Under the pieces are notes generated by a model. It was given only the letters and a program-made list of their open reading frames with translations. It did no database searches and was not told the origin of the DNA. The position numbers and the translations under genes are program-made. Below, piece by piece: positions 37,136 through 45,189 of a stretch of 64,000 bases of DNA (the first letter of the stretch is position 1; each line of letters starts with the position of its first letter). This stretch comes from Eubacteriales bacterium (lineage in GTDB: Bacteria > Bacillota > Clostridia > Peptostreptococcales > Anaerovoracaceae), in contig JAQYMQ010000004.1 of NCBI GenBank assembly GCA_028872475.1, positions 1 to 64,000 on the forward strand, read 5' to 3'.

Positions 37136-37158
37136 TCAGAGCCTTTTTACGGCTCTGA
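37136..37158 (-). terminator. Hairpin after the FMN reductase gene
   Basis: TCAGAGCC and GGCTCTGA form a perfect 8-bp stem with a 7-base loop, 34 bp after the reductase stop. The following TTTAAATTG is a weak U tract. Confidence 0.6.
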
Positions 37159-37191
37159 CCACATTTATATTTCATAATCCTACATATAATA

Positions 37192-37758
37192 CTACAGAAA
37201 TGGCTGATTGTCAACAAATTTGCCTAATATTTCATCAATTTGAATATTTATCTTATCTATAGTTTCGTTATCAATATCCCAAATCCCTGTCTTAAAAGAA
37301 TCTTTTTGAACGGCATATCCAGTTCCACTATCTCCTATCAATTCTAATCCCATGAAACTCAATAAATCTTTTAACTGTTCTCTAGCACCTACAGTTTTTC
37401 GAATACCACCAACTCCACTAATCACAACTTTCTTCCCTTTTGCAACAGGAGTAGTATAATCATTTGGAATGACCGGTCTACTTATCCAATCAAGCAAGTT
37501 CTTTAACCCTCCTGGAATAGCATGATTATATTCTGGAGTGAAAATCCATAAAGCATCCGCCAAAGCAACCCTTTCTCTCATAACTGAGATATTATCAGGA
37601 GCAGGATATTCTTCGTCTTGATTTAATAACGGGATACCAGTAGGAGTCATATACTCCGTTTCCATCCTACCAGCAATAAGCTCATTGACTTTCTTTGCTA
37701 AACTCATATTAAAAGAATCTTTTCTTAACGAACCTACGATAAACAATATTTTCTTCAT
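37192..37758 (-). CDS. NAD(P)H-dependent FMN reductase
   Basis: A 188-residue flavodoxin-fold reductase of the NADPH-dependent FMN reductase family (SsuE/YieF-like). It has the FMN phosphate loop FIVGSLRKDSFN at the start, ALWIFTPEYNHAIPGGLKNL (the conserved PEYN stretch) and LDWISRPV. Such enzymes reduce quinones, azo dyes or free FMN. The ATG at 37758 follows AAAGGAGG by 5-6 bases; eight extra upstream codons are not supported. Confidence 0.92.
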   Translation of the reverse strand: MKKILFIVGSLRKDSFNMSLAKKVNELIAGRMETEYMTPTGIPLLNQDEEYPAPDNISVMRERVALADALWIFTPEYNHAIPGGLKNLLDWISRPVIPNDYTTPVAKGKKVVISGVGGIRKTVGAREQLKDLLSFMGLELIGDSGTGYAVQKDSFKTGIWDIDNETIDKINIQIDEILGKFVDNQPFL

Positions 37759-37891
37759 AATATCCTCCTTTAGCAATATCAAAAATAATTACACATATCA
37801 TACATATTATGTTTCATAAAAATAATTCTCTACATTCATCTACATTATATATAATATAAAAAATAATTATACTATCTATACTATAATACAC

Positions 37892-37916
37892 AAAAAAACT
37901 AGGCATAAACCTAGTC
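37892..37916 (-). terminator. Intrinsic terminator after the small membrane protein gene
   Basis: Minus strand: GACTAGG and CCTAGTT enclose a 6-base loop and are followed by TTTTTTG, 12 bp after the stop. Confidence 0.8.
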
Positions 37917-37927
37917 TTTAAATAATT

Positions 37928-38149
37928 TTATTTATCATCTTTATTATCTTTTTTAGACGCATCTTCCTTATCATCAAGTAGCTTAAATAGCAATCCTAAA
38001 GCCAGTAATAATGCTCCACCCCTAAAGACAGTCAACCCATCTCTAGCACCAAAATAATCAATCATGGAAGAAAATGTCGGATCAAAAAATATGTATATTA
38101 GTAAAAAAATAATAATCACTTGTATAAGCTTTCTCGTACCTTTATCCAT
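37928..38149 (-). CDS. Small two-helix membrane protein, unknown
   Basis: A 73-residue protein with two hydrophobic segments (about residues 8-25, VIIFLLIYIFF, and 40-58, FRGGALLLALGLLF) and a highly charged tail (DDKEDASKKDNKDDK). AGAGGTG precedes the ATG and a clean terminator follows, so it is a real one-gene unit. I do not recognise the family. Confidence 0.75.
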   Translation of the reverse strand: MDKGTRKLIQVIIIFLLIYIFFDPTFSSMIDYFGARDGLTVFRGGALLLALGLLFKLLDDKEDASKKDNKDDK

Positions 38150-38255
38150 CTCTTACACCTCTTAAAAAGATAATCTACATAAACTACTATTACTAATAAT
38201 ATAACATAATATAACATAATATAATGCAAGTATATTATGGAAGTTTTACGCTGTC

Positions 38256-38303
38256 AACATAATAATACGGCTGCATTAGAACACACAACCGCATTATTAT
38301 GTT
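38256..38303 (-). other. Large 18-bp stem-loop downstream of the lysine importer
   Basis: Arms 38256-38273 and 38286-38303 pair over all 18 positions in the minus-strand RNA, with two G-U pairs that are mismatches on the plus strand. The loop is 12 bases. A smaller CATGAG/CTCATG hairpin lies before it at 38314-38331. The two together probably end or protect the importer mRNA. Downstream, ATAACATAAT is repeated at 38201-38220. Confidence 0.6.
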
Positions 38304-38375
38304 AAGTTATTCACATGAGCAAATTCCTCATGGAAAAAGCAAATATATAACAAATCAATCCTTCATTATTTTGGA

Positions 38376-39116
38376 TTAGTTATTCATAAATCTTTCAAGG
38401 AATTCCTTTGTTTTTTCTTCTTGTGGATTAGTAAATATCTGTTCAGGACTACCCTCTTCACAAATTACACCATCAGCCATAAACAAAACATGGTTTGAAA
38501 CATCTCTAGCAAACGCCATTTCATGAGTTACTACAATCATTGTCAACCCTTCTTGAGCAAGAGATCTCATTACATTTAATACCTCTCCAACCATCTGAGG
38601 ATCTAACGCTGACGTAGGCTCATCAAACAACAGTACTTCCGGCTCTAGGCATAATGCCCTGGCAATAGCCACTCTCTGCTTTTGTCCTCCTGACAACTGC
38701 TTAGGCTTCGCATTAATATATGCAGCCATTCCGACCTTCTCTAGATAATCAATAGCAATTCTTCTAGATTCTTCCTTATCTTTTTTCAAAATCTTTCTCA
38801 TGCCAATCATACAATTATCTAGAACAGTCATATTGTTAAATAGGTTAAAAGACTGAAATACCATACCAACTTTAGATCTATAATCCGCTTTATTTACCTT
38901 GTTATCAATAACATTTACATCATGAAATAAAACTTCACCGCTTGTAGGTTTTTCAAGTAAATTCAGGCATCTAAGTAAGGTAGATTTTCCGGAGCCAGAT
39001 GAACCGATTATAGATGTAACATCTCCTTTTTTTACTGTAAAATCAATATCTTTTAAAACTTCATTATTACCGAAATTCTTTCCTAAATGCTTAATCTGTA
39101 AAATTGCATCTGTCAT
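38376..39116 (-). CDS. Lysine-regulated amino-acid ABC transporter, ATP-binding protein
   Basis: A 246-residue GlnQ-type ATPase: Walker [19 protein letters not shown]-loop, signature [10 protein letters not shown], Walker B VLLFDEP, and [14 protein letters not shown] with the switch His. It ends the three-gene importer operon controlled by the lysine riboswitch at 41030-41205, so lysine is the likely substrate. It begins 1 bp after the permease stop, with AAGGAGG overlapping the end of that gene. Confidence 0.94.
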   Translation of the reverse strand: MTDAILQIKHLGKNFGNNEVLKDIDFTVKKGDVTSIIGSSGSGKSTLLRCLNLLEKPTSGEVLFHDVNVIDNKVNKADYRSKVGMVFQSFNLFNNMTVLDNCMIGMRKILKKDKEESRRIAIDYLEKVGMAAYINAKPKQLSGGQKQRVAIARALCLEPEVLLFDEPTSALDPQMVGEVLNVMRSLAQEGLTMIVVTHEMAFARDVSNHVLFMADGVICEEGSPEQIFTNPQEEKTKEFLERFMNN

Positions 39117-39117
39117 C

Positions 39118-39972
39118 CTATCTTCCTCCTTCCCTAGTATCTAAATTTAAGTCACCAACTTTATTTTTTCTTTTATCTCTATACTTATATAATCCACTTG
39201 TATATGCTAGTGTGTCAGTTGTAGCTAAGTCATAACTGTCATCTCCATCCATTTTATCTTCAATAAACCTCAAAATTCTTGAAGATACAAAAGTCAATAT
39301 GAAGTAGATAACTAATGTTATTGTGAATGTCTCGAAAAACATATAATATGATCCAGCAACAGTCTTTGATGCAAAGAAAAGTTCTACTACACCTATAACA
39401 GCAAGTACACATGTATCCTTGATATTGATTATAAGATTATTACCTATCTGTGGCATTGTATTTCTAAGAGCCTGAGGAAGTATTACATATACCATTGTCT
39501 GATAATGCGTCATACCTATTGCCTTAGCACCTTCTGTCTGTCCTTTGTCAATTGAAAGGATACCTCCCCTTACAGTCTCAGCCATGTATGCTCCTGTATT
39601 AATTGAAACTATGAATATCGCAGCTTCCCAAATTCCCATATTAATACCTGCAACCTGAGGTAGTCCATAGTATATAAACATAGCTTGAACCATCATTGGT
39701 GTTCCCCTAAAGACTTCAACATAAGCGTTTAGTATAATTTTTATAAAACCGATTCCAAACCACTTTGCTACATTCTCTCTTCTGTCAATTGGTATTGTTT
39801 GCACAATTCCAACTCCAAAACCAATAATACATCCAATCAATGTAGATATAATAGCTATAATCATAGTAGCAAATGCACCATTTAACAATGATCCCCCATA
39901 ATTTTCTACTAGAAATACTATTCTTCCCCAAAAATCTGCCGGAATATTTCCTGTTACCGTTATAGGCTCCAT
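39118..39972 (-). CDS. Lysine-regulated amino-acid ABC transporter, permease
   Basis: A 284-residue HisM-type permease with about five membrane segments and the EAA loop [20 protein letters not shown] (about residues 163-182). A hydrophilic C-terminal tail of about 45 residues (ending LDTREGGR) is longer than usual. AGGGAG precedes the ATG. Confidence 0.93.
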   Translation of the reverse strand: MEPITVTGNIPADFWGRIVFLVENYGGSLLNGAFATMIIAIISTLIGCIIGFGVGIVQTIPIDRRENVAKWFGIGFIKIILNAYVEVFRGTPMMVQAMFIYYGLPQVAGINMGIWEAAIFIVSINTGAYMAETVRGGILSIDKGQTEGAKAIGMTHYQTMVYVILPQALRNTMPQIGNNLIINIKDTCVLAVIGVVELFFASKTVAGSYYMFFETFTITLVIYFILTFVSSRILRFIEDKMDGDDSYDLATTDTLAYTSGLYKYRDKRKNKVGDLNLDTREGGR

Positions 39973-40039
39973 TAACTGTCTCCCTTCGCTTTCGCTTTTA
40001 TTCTCGCACCTAACCTGATGCCTTCTATTTTCAATTTAC

Positions 40040-40891
40040 TTATTTATTACTCAATGGCTGTACCTTGATAGCATCATCCATCATTTTGTCAAAATCCTTT
40101 GCTGTCATCTTTTCTAAAACTTTATTAATCTTATCTTTTAGCTCTGTATTTCCCTTTTGAACAGAAATGCCAATATTAATTTCTTCTTCAGACACCTTAA
40201 AATCGTCATTAGTCTTTGCAAAATCTAAAAGTTTTAAATCTGGATAAGCAACTACCGCCGCCTTTGCTGTTGGCATATCCGTTACAACAAGATCCGCTTT
40301 CCCTGAATTAAGTGTTGCTAACATTACAGGAGCATTTTCCTGAGCCGGCAACTTGTTAATGTTTGGAATCTGGGGCAAACATACATCATACCAAACTGTA
40401 TTGATCTGCGATGTTGCTGTAGCTCCGTTTAAATCTTTAACTCCTTTTGCATTAGCATATTTACTATTTGATTTTGTTAAAGTAACAATTGTTGCATAAT
40501 AGTATGGGTTTGAAAAATCTACTGACTGTAATCTCTCTGTTGTAATTGACTGCCCTGCAATTACGCAATCAACCTTTCCTGACTGTAGTGCAGGTACTAA
40601 AGAATCCCAATCAAGCTTAACAATTTCTAGTTTCATCCCTAACTCATCAGCTATCTTCTTAGCCATCATTACGTCGTATCCATACGCATATTCATTACTA
40701 TCTTTAATCTGTACTGCTCCATTAGAATCATCTTTCTGTGTCCAGTTATATGGAGCATATCCGCATTCCATAGCTACTCTAAGAGTTTTGCCATTATTCG
40801 CATCTTTATTATCACTACCTCCACAACTTGTTAAAACTAATGTCGTTGCTAAAGTTAAACATAGCACTAAACTCATTACAATTCTTTTCAT
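40040..40891 (-). CDS. Lysine-regulated ABC transporter, substrate-binding lipoprotein
   Basis: A 283-residue family 3 binding protein with a lipobox at Cys23 (TTLVLTSCGG). Core motifs are ECGYAPYNWTQ, YAYGYDVMMAKKIADELG, LVPALQSGKVDCVIAGQSI and VDFSNPYYYATIV. The ligand is probably lysine from the riboswitch upstream; the protein itself does not tell. GAGGAGAGG precedes the ATG. Confidence 0.94.
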   Translation of the reverse strand: MKRIVMSLVLCLTLATTLVLTSCGGSDNKDANNGKTLRVAMECGYAPYNWTQKDDSNGAVQIKDSNEYAYGYDVMMAKKIADELGMKLEIVKLDWDSLVPALQSGKVDCVIAGQSITTERLQSVDFSNPYYYATIVTLTKSNSKYANAKGVKDLNGATATSQINTVWYDVCLPQIPNINKLPAQENAPVMLATLNSGKADLVVTDMPTAKAAVVAYPDLKLLDFAKTNDDFKVSEEEINIGISVQKGNTELKDKINKVLEKMTAKDFDKMMDDAIKVQPLSNK

Positions 40892-40924
40892 CGTTCCTCT
40901 CCTCTTATATTCATTTAAAATTAA

Positions 40925-40960
40925 AAATAAAAAACCACAGCACCGGTAAGTGCTATGGTT
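40925..40960 (-). terminator. Riboswitch-controlled terminator
   Basis: Minus strand: AACCATAGCAC and GTGCTGTGGTT form an 11-bp stem with one U-G pair and a 6-base loop, then TTTTTATTTTT. It lies between the lysine aptamer and the binding-protein gene, so it is the expression platform. Confidence 0.9.
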
Positions 40961-41029
40961 TGACGTTTCTAAGATTAATTTGAAATTTCTTATAAAATAT
41001 ATTTTTGATTATAAGAAAAAATCTTTTAA

Positions 41030-41205
41030 AAATATCCACCGATAGCTCTCCACCTTAGTGACAGTCCATTGCATCTTATTACAATGTCCCAGAACAAAGT
41101 CTTCGCTTCAACCTTATCCTTCGGCAAATTCACCTTTCACAAATGACAGCTTGCTACACTATAGTCATCTGCTATTTATTAAATTCGCGACCTCTATCAA
41201 TTTAT
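41030..41205 (-). promoter_or_regulatory. Lysine riboswitch (L box)
   Basis: The minus-strand RNA has the L-box core in order: GAUAGAGGUCGCGAA (41184-41198), GUGAAAGGUGAAUUUGCCGAAG, GGACUGUCACU and GGUGGAGAGCUAUCGG (about 41038-41054). The outer helix closes GAUAG with CUAUC. This is the same set of blocks as in the B. subtilis lysC leader. Lysine binding should favour the terminator at 40925-40960 and switch off the importer. The 448-bp gap is fully used by promoter, aptamer and terminator. Confidence 0.95.
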
Positions 41206-41221
41206 TCTATTATTGTGCCTT

Positions 41222-41249
41222 ATTGTATCACTATAAATTTATTTGTCAA
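41222..41249 (-). promoter_or_regulatory. Sigma-A promoter of the lysine importer operon
   Basis: Minus strand: perfect TTGACA (41244-41249), 16-bp spacer, TACAAT (41222-41227). Transcription would begin near 41215, just before the aptamer. Confidence 0.85.
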
Positions 41250-41339
41250 CACCCAATTTATAAAATATTTTTTTAAATGTTTTTATATTTATTTTACATC
41301 AAAACAAAATATATTTTAATATTTTTTTAATTATACCCT

Positions 41340-42575
41340 TTACTGCTTAATAAATACGCTCTTAATGATATCTTTAAACTTTGGTTTGGCCCCATACAAC
41401 AATACTCCAACCCTATAGATTCTAGCTGATAATACGCCAATGGCTCCAACTGTAGCAATCAATATTGCAATTGAAATTAAAATTTCATAAAAAGCCACAC
41501 TGCCCATCGCTATCCTCGAAAACATTGCCATAGAAGAAGTAAATGGGATATATGAACACACTATCAACAATACACTATCTACATCCCCTGATGAAATAGA
41601 TGAAATAACAATTATAAATGCAATTACAAACAGGAATATAATCGGCATATTCACTGTATTTAATTCCTCTACTTTTGACACAGCAGATCCCATCGCTGCA
41701 AATAAAAATGCGTATAACAAATATCCTAATACAAAAAACACAAGCAAATAAATAAATAATTGCATTGGAATACTAAATATTGACTCTACGATTAAATTAT
41801 CTACCCAATACCCTTTATTAATCTGATAGAAAACTATGCCAGCACCAAATATAGCAGCTAACTGAACAAATCCTGCCAAACATGAAGCAAGAACCTTACC
41901 AAACATCATATTTATTGGCTTAGCGCTTGTTATCAATACCTCCATCGCCCTTGAACTTTTTTCAGCTGCAACACTTGTAGAAACGATCTGTCCGTAAAGT
42001 AAAATTACCATATACAGAGCAAAAATCATTATGTATGTATAAAAAAATGTCTGTCTTTGATCCTTACCAAGTACCTGAGTTTGACAATCTATCTTAGTAG
42101 TAATAATACTTGTTGCTTTGTCAGGGCTAACTCCATTTTCAACCATTGCACTAGCTTTATAAACATCTGACATTATGCCGTTCACAACCTCAGTTTTAAA
42201 ATCATACAAAGACGCATTGTTAATCAAATAATCATAGCTTGTCTCATTCTTTATAATAAACGCACTTTCTACATCTCCTGAGGTCACCTTATCCTTTATA
42301 TCATCAACACTCGCCTCAGTAAATTCAACTTTATTATCCTTAAAAGCGCCTTTGAATGCCGCTTCGTACTGCTGTTTATACTCTTTATTTTCTAATTTAA
42401 TCAATATTGTTGATTGACTATCATCTGATGAATCTCCAGCAAATAAACCTGAAAATCTAGGAAAAGATAACAATCCCGCAACAAGAATAATAAATAGTAT
42501 TGTCATCACAATAAAAACTTTATTCCTAATCAAATTATTAAGTTCAAATTTGAATATCGTAAAAAATTGTTTCAT
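41340..42575 (-). CDS. NatB-like ABC exporter permease
   Basis: A protein of about 411 residues of the ABC-2 permease group (COG1668, NatB). It has one N-terminal membrane segment (residues about 17-38), an extracellular domain (about 40-165, rich in charged residues) and five C-terminal segments, including STSVAAEKSSRAMEVLITSA, the conserved motif of this group, and MPIIFLFVIAFIIVIS. With the ATPase upstream it forms an exporter; in B. subtilis NatAB extrudes sodium, but the substrate here is not established. The second ATG is 6 bases from AAGGAGG. Confidence 0.9.
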   Translation of the reverse strand: MKQFFTIFKFELNNLIRNKVFIVMTILFIILVAGLLSFPRFSGLFAGDSSDDSQSTILIKLENKEYKQQYEAAFKGAFKDNKVEFTEASVDDIKDKVTSGDVESAFIIKNETSYDYLINNASLYDFKTEVVNGIMSDVYKASAMVENGVSPDKATSIITTKIDCQTQVLGKDQRQTFFYTYIMIFALYMVILLYGQIVSTSVAAEKSSRAMEVLITSAKPINMMFGKVLASCLAGFVQLAAIFGAGIVFYQINKGYWVDNLIVESIFSIPMQLFIYLLVFFVLGYLLYAFLFAAMGSAVSKVEELNTVNMPIIFLFVIAFIIVISSISSGDVDSVLLIVCSYIPFTSSMAMFSRIAMGSVAFYEILISIAILIATVGAIGVLSARIYRVGVLLYGAKPKFKDIIKSVFIKQ

Positions 42576-42586
42576 CATGCCCCTCC

Positions 42587-43498
42587 TTACTTACCTTCAA
42601 TTTCTGCCTTTTTTTCATCACCGGCATACTCAACAAAAATATCATTTAAAGAAGGTTCAAACACTCTGACTTCATCCACATCAAAACAATCTACCAACTG
42701 CTTCATCACAACTTTCTTATCACTAGGGATATCTAATTTCAAAATCAATGTATCATCATTTATCCTTGTACACCTGTCAGAAAATGCTTCTATTATTGCA
42801 TCGTTATTCTCCGATCTTACTACCAACTTGTCCCTTACGTAGTCTTTTTTTATTTTTGCTAAATCGCCACTTAAAATTATTTCTCCTGATTTAATAATCG
42901 CTATGCTATCACAAAATTCCTCAATGTAATTCATCTGATGACTTGAAAATAAAACAATTTTACCCTCAGCAATCTTACTCTTAATAACGTCCTTTAAAAG
43001 CATTGCATTTACTGGATCTAAGCCAGAAAATGGCTCATCTAAAATAATTATGTCCGGATTGTGAACAATAGCTGTAATAAGCTGTATCTTCTGTTGATTT
43101 CCCTTAGATAGACTTTCTAGTTTCTGATTTCTGTATTCCATCATACCTAACTTATCAAGCCAATAATCTATAGCTTCCACAGCAGTTTTTTTATCCATTC
43201 CCTTTAATACTGACAAATATACTAATTGATCTATTATCTTTTTCTTCGGGTACAAACCTCTTTCTTCCGGCAAATAACCAATACTTATTTTGTCATAATC
43301 AATTGGCATACCATCAACTAAAATTTCCCCTTTATCTTGAGCAAAAACATTCATTAAAATTCTTATTGTTGTAGTTTTACCTGCACCATTTCGTCCTAAA
43401 ATACCAAAAGCTTTACCACCTTCAACATTTAACGATATATTATCTAATACGCTCTTTTTTCCAAAGGCTTTGCAAATATTTTTTAATTCCAACTTCAA
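42587..43498 (-). CDS. NatA-like ABC exporter ATP-binding protein
   Basis: A 303-residue ABC ATPase with Walker A GRNGAGKT, signature LSKGNQQK, Walker B IIILDEP and the switch His in LFSSHQMNYIEE. The C-terminal extension (about residues 215-290, FVEYAGDE near the end) is typical of NatA/COG4152. It probably starts at TTG 43498, with AGGAGG 8 bases before; the in-frame GTG at 43507 lies inside that ribosome binding site. It is 11 bp ahead of the permease gene. Confidence 0.93.
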   Translation of the reverse strand: MKLELKNICKAFGKKSVLDNISLNVEGGKAFGILGRNGAGKTTTIRILMNVFAQDKGEILVDGMPIDYDKISIGYLPEERGLYPKKKIIDQLVYLSVLKGMDKKTAVEAIDYWLDKLGMMEYRNQKLESLSKGNQQKIQLITAIVHNPDIIILDEPFSGLDPVNAMLLKDVIKSKIAEGKIVLFSSHQMNYIEEFCDSIAIIKSGEIILSGDLAKIKKDYVRDKLVVRSENNDAIIEAFSDRCTRINDDTLILKLDIPSDKKVVMKQLVDCFDVDEVRVFEPSLNDIFVEYAGDEKKAEIEGK

Positions 43499-43507
43499 AA
43501 CTAACAC

Positions 43508-43859
43508 CTCCTAAATACTTACAACATTATAACATTTTACCTTCAAATATGGAAAATATTATATTTCACGCCATGTATAAATGTATAATCCATATAATCC
43601 AATTAATTATATGTACTTTTAGAAAAAAATGTGATATGTTAGTTTAGATAACAAAATTATTGGTATAAATTAAACAGGAACAAGCTGTTTTGAAATAAAT
43701 TATTAAAATAAAATAGATTCATTAATGCCGAGCTAATTGTATTTAAACAATAAATACATCAAAGCAGCATTCTAATATTCAAGTAACAGAATAATCCAAA
43801 TAAATACACCTATAAGGAAATAATTAGAAATTTTGGAAAATATAGATTTAAGGAAAGAA
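43508..43859. other. Divergent intergenic region, no gene found
   Basis: About 350 bp between natA-like (minus) and the cation efflux gene (plus). It is A/T-rich. TTGGTATAAATT near 43660-43672 could be an extended -10 for the plus-strand gene, but no matching -35 is seen. No hairpin, riboswitch or small frame with a ribosome binding site was found. Confidence 0.5.
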
Positions 43860-45071
43860 ATGATAGATAAGTTATTAATAAAAAAAGTTGGCGGAGATTC
43901 ACCAAACTATGAAAATAAAATATTTAGAACTAAACTTGGTTCTTGGACAGCAATGGTAGGCATTTTTTGTAACGTACTACTAACTATTACAAAATTAGGT
44001 ATTGGATATATTTCAGGTTCTATTTCAATTATTGCAGATGCTATGAACAATCTTACAGATTCTGCGTCATCAATAGTTTCAGTAATAGGCATAAAACTTT
44101 CTGGAAGAGCTTCTGACAGAGAACACCCTCATGGCCACGGCAGGTGGGAGTATCTGGCAACCTTATTCATTTCTTGTGTAATATTATTTGTCGGCATTAA
44201 TATTCTGGTAAATAGCATAAAAGGCATCTTTAATCCAAATCACATCATATTTAATTACTTAAGCTTAATACTTCTCATACTTTCTATACTGGTTAAATTA
44301 TGGATGTATTTCTTTTATAAAAGCATAGCTATAAAAATTAATTCTACTCCACTTAAAGCTGCTTCTGTAGATTCTTTAAGCGATGTATTAGTGACATCAA
44401 TTGTAGTCGCTTCATATATTTCGTCTCTATTTACTAAATTTCCAACCGATGCCATCGGAGGATTATTAGTGTCAATCTTTATTCTAAAAAACAGTGTTGA
44501 CTTAATTAATGAAACCATCAGTTCCTTGCTAGGCGATGAAGCAAATGAAGATTTAAAAGAAAAAATATTATCGGAATTCAATAATTATAGCGAAATTATT
44601 GACACTCATGATTTAAATGTTCACTATTATGGGCCAACTAGAATATATGCAACTATAGATGCTATGGTAAGCCCGGAAACTAGTATAATTCGTCTCCATA
44701 AGGTATTTACAGAAATTGAGCATCTTATACATCATAAATATGACGTTTTTCTAAATATCCATATGGATGTTGCAATTGAATCATCTGCCGAAAGAAAATT
44801 AAAAGTTTTACTAGATCAATACTGCAATGCTCACAATGAAATCTTGTCATATCATGACGAAGCTGTAGTAAAAACGGAGCATGGCACATTTGTCGTTTTA
44901 CACCTTGATGTTGATGGAAATATAATAAAAAATAACGATGACGAGGAAAAAGTTATATCGACTTTAAAATGTTATCTCAACAACACACTTGAAGTTGATG
45001 GCAAAAGTTTTTCTGAACAAAACATCGATAATCAATATAATATTTTTATTGATAAGGTTTACAAAGATTAA
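43860..45071 (+). CDS. Cation diffusion facilitator family transporter
   Basis: A 403-residue CDF metal/proton antiporter with six membrane helices in the first 220 residues. Metal site: DAMNNLTDSASSIVSVIG in helix 2 and AASVDSLSDVLVTSIV in helix 5. The His-rich loop HPHGHGRWEYLA follows helix 2. The C-terminal cytoplasmic domain is larger than normal, about 180 residues, with a second ACT/ferredoxin-like half after HMDVAIESSAERK. The ATG at 43860 has AAGGA 5 bases upstream; a TTG nine codons earlier does not. Zinc, manganese or iron export is likely. Confidence 0.9.
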   Translation: MIDKLLIKKVGGDSPNYENKIFRTKLGSWTAMVGIFCNVLLTITKLGIGYISGSISIIADAMNNLTDSASSIVSVIGIKLSGRASDREHPHGHGRWEYLATLFISCVILFVGINILVNSIKGIFNPNHIIFNYLSLILLILSILVKLWMYFFYKSIAIKINSTPLKAASVDSLSDVLVTSIVVASYISSLFTKFPTDAIGGLLVSIFILKNSVDLINETISSLLGDEANEDLKEKILSEFNNYSEIIDTHDLNVHYYGPTRIYATIDAMVSPETSIIRLHKVFTEIEHLIHHKYDVFLNIHMDVAIESSAERKLKVLLDQYCNAHNEILSYHDEAVVKTEHGTFVVLHLDVDGNIIKNNDDEEKVISTLKCYLNNTLEVDGKSFSEQNIDNQYNIFIDKVYKD

Positions 45072-45141
45072 ATAAAGTATCATATATTCCGAATTTTTTC
45101 AAAATATCGAACGTTATAAAAATAAATAATTGACACAAAAC

Positions 45142-45189
45142 AGCGACAAGAGCTTTCTATCAATTAGATTGCTTTTGTCGCTTTTTTTA
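45142..45189 (+). terminator. Terminator of the cation efflux gene, overlapping the pepP 3' end
   Basis: AGCGACAAGAGC pairs with GCTTTTGTCGCT (12 bp, one G-T, 17-base loop), followed by TTTTTTT on the plus strand. The 3' arm and T tract are also the last codons of the convergent aminopeptidase gene. On the minus strand the U tract is weak. Confidence 0.85.

Noticed and set aside
41058..41276. A 72-codon plus-strand open frame
   Set aside because: It lies wholly on the lysine riboswitch and promoter, opposite strand, with no ribosome binding site; the RNA element explains the conservation.
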